NCBI RefSeq assembly: GCF_020833685.1
Contig: NZ_JACKZY010000003.1
Coordinates: 572,997-636,996, forward strand
From: Nitratireductor sp. B36
Lineage (GTDB): Bacteria > Pseudomonadota > Alphaproteobacteria > Rhizobiales > Rhizobiaceae
Length of the DNA: 64,000 bases
Reading direction: 5' to 3'
Position numbers and translations under genes: made by a program. This document shows positions 63,825 through 64,000 of this stretch, piece after piece (the stretch's first letter is position 1; each line of letters starts with the position of its first letter). The notes under the pieces are model-generated. The model had not been told where the DNA came from, did no database searches, and saw only the letters and a program-made list of their open reading frames with translations.

Positions 63825-64000
63825 ATGTCATTCCGGAATGCGTCCATCGGGCGCTGGGCTGTTGCGGCCTGCTTTTTCGTCAATGGTTTCATGGTAGGCA
63901 GTTGGGCTCCGCAGATTCCGGTTGTCGCCTCCCGCTTTGAGCTGAGCGAGACGGCGCTTGGTCTGCTCATTCTCGTTTTCGGTTGTGGAGCGGTGGCCGT
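63825..64000 (+). CDS. MFS transporter, 5' part only
   Basis: The frame runs from the ATG at 63825 off the end of the window (58 codons visible). It begins MSFRNASIGRWAVAACFFVN and continues with GFMVGSWAPQIPVVASRFELSETALGLLILVFGCGAV, the first two membrane segments of a YbjJ-like major-facilitator protein. TTGGAG lies eight bases ahead. Its start is only 14 bases after the pyc terminator T-run, so it needs readthrough or a promoter inside the terminator region. Confidence 0.8.
   Translation, partial: MSFRNASIGRWAVAACFFVNGFMVGSWAPQIPVVASRFELSETALGLLILVFGCGAVA

Overview
The window is a gene-dense, GC-rich stretch of alphaproteobacterial chromosome with short intergenic gaps. Gene content and gene order point to the Hyphomicrobiales (Rhizobiales), most likely a Phyllobacteriaceae-like, salt-tolerant member. 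The evidence is: an ectoine/hydroxyectoine operon with its dedicated aspartate kinase; cobS-cobT of aerobic cobalamin synthesis beside a DnaJ-domain gene and bolA; accA / xerD / aroK-aroB / CNNM synteny; a five-gene liv operon with a small membrane protein behind livF; a full-length pyruvate carboxylase; and several rhizobial-type palindromic intergenic repeats. The genus is inference. I see no transposase, integrase of a mobile element, phage gene or CRISPR array.

Layout. 1-2150: glyoxalase-type dioxygenase, serine hydrolase and GNAT genes in one overlapping operon. 2177-7739: ectABC-ectD-ask on the minus strand with a divergent MarR-type ectR. 7748-15376: DUF4139 protein, tRNA-Arg(CCU), M20 amidohydrolase, D,D-carboxypeptidase with a COG0523 GTPase, then TusA-like and L,D-transpeptidase genes. 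15824-17999: polar amino-acid ABC transporter. 18015-21449: DUF2182 and DUF899 genes divergent from a TPR/winged-helix regulator and a beta-propeller gene. 21457-30820: housekeeping block (accA, xerD with a coupled 49-aa membrane protein, aroK, aroB, CorC-like, bolA, DnaJ-like, cobS, cobT). 30975-37106: phytase-like esterase, hydantoinase/oxoprolinase hyuAB, ferredoxin-NADP reductase. 37790-41601: arsenic operon arsR, arsC (thioredoxin type), acr3, arsC (glutaredoxin type), MFS pump. 41762-47365: DEAD-box helicase, SulP transporter, tandem Usp protein, PPi-type phosphofructokinase. 47417-52605: PhnA-like and DUF305 genes, serine hydrolase, LysR regulator divergent from mmsA. 52978-59326: livHMGF, DUF6867-like gene and binding protein. 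60283-63750: pyc, then the start of an MFS gene.

How the genes fit together. Ask supplies aspartyl phosphate, EctB, EctA and EctC make ectoine, EctD hydroxylates it, and EctR probably controls the set from an AT-rich divergent region. The ars genes form a complete reduction and efflux pathway. MmsA (valine/propionyl-CoA side), the liv transporter and anaplerotic pyc suggest amino-acid catabolism feeding a gluconeogenic lifestyle.

The most unusual items are: a LivG ATPase carrying a histone-H1-like linker and a helix-hairpin-helix tail of the type known from rhizobial NuoE; a perfect 41-bp inverted repeat between two convergent genes; a 190-bp dispersed repeat present twice; a 10+1+10 palindrome before the liv operon; an 11-bp hairpin separating ectD from ectC; and a compact DUF2182/DUF899/regulator/propeller cluster of unknown role. 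All functions are assigned by reading motifs and from family knowledge; no database search was run.
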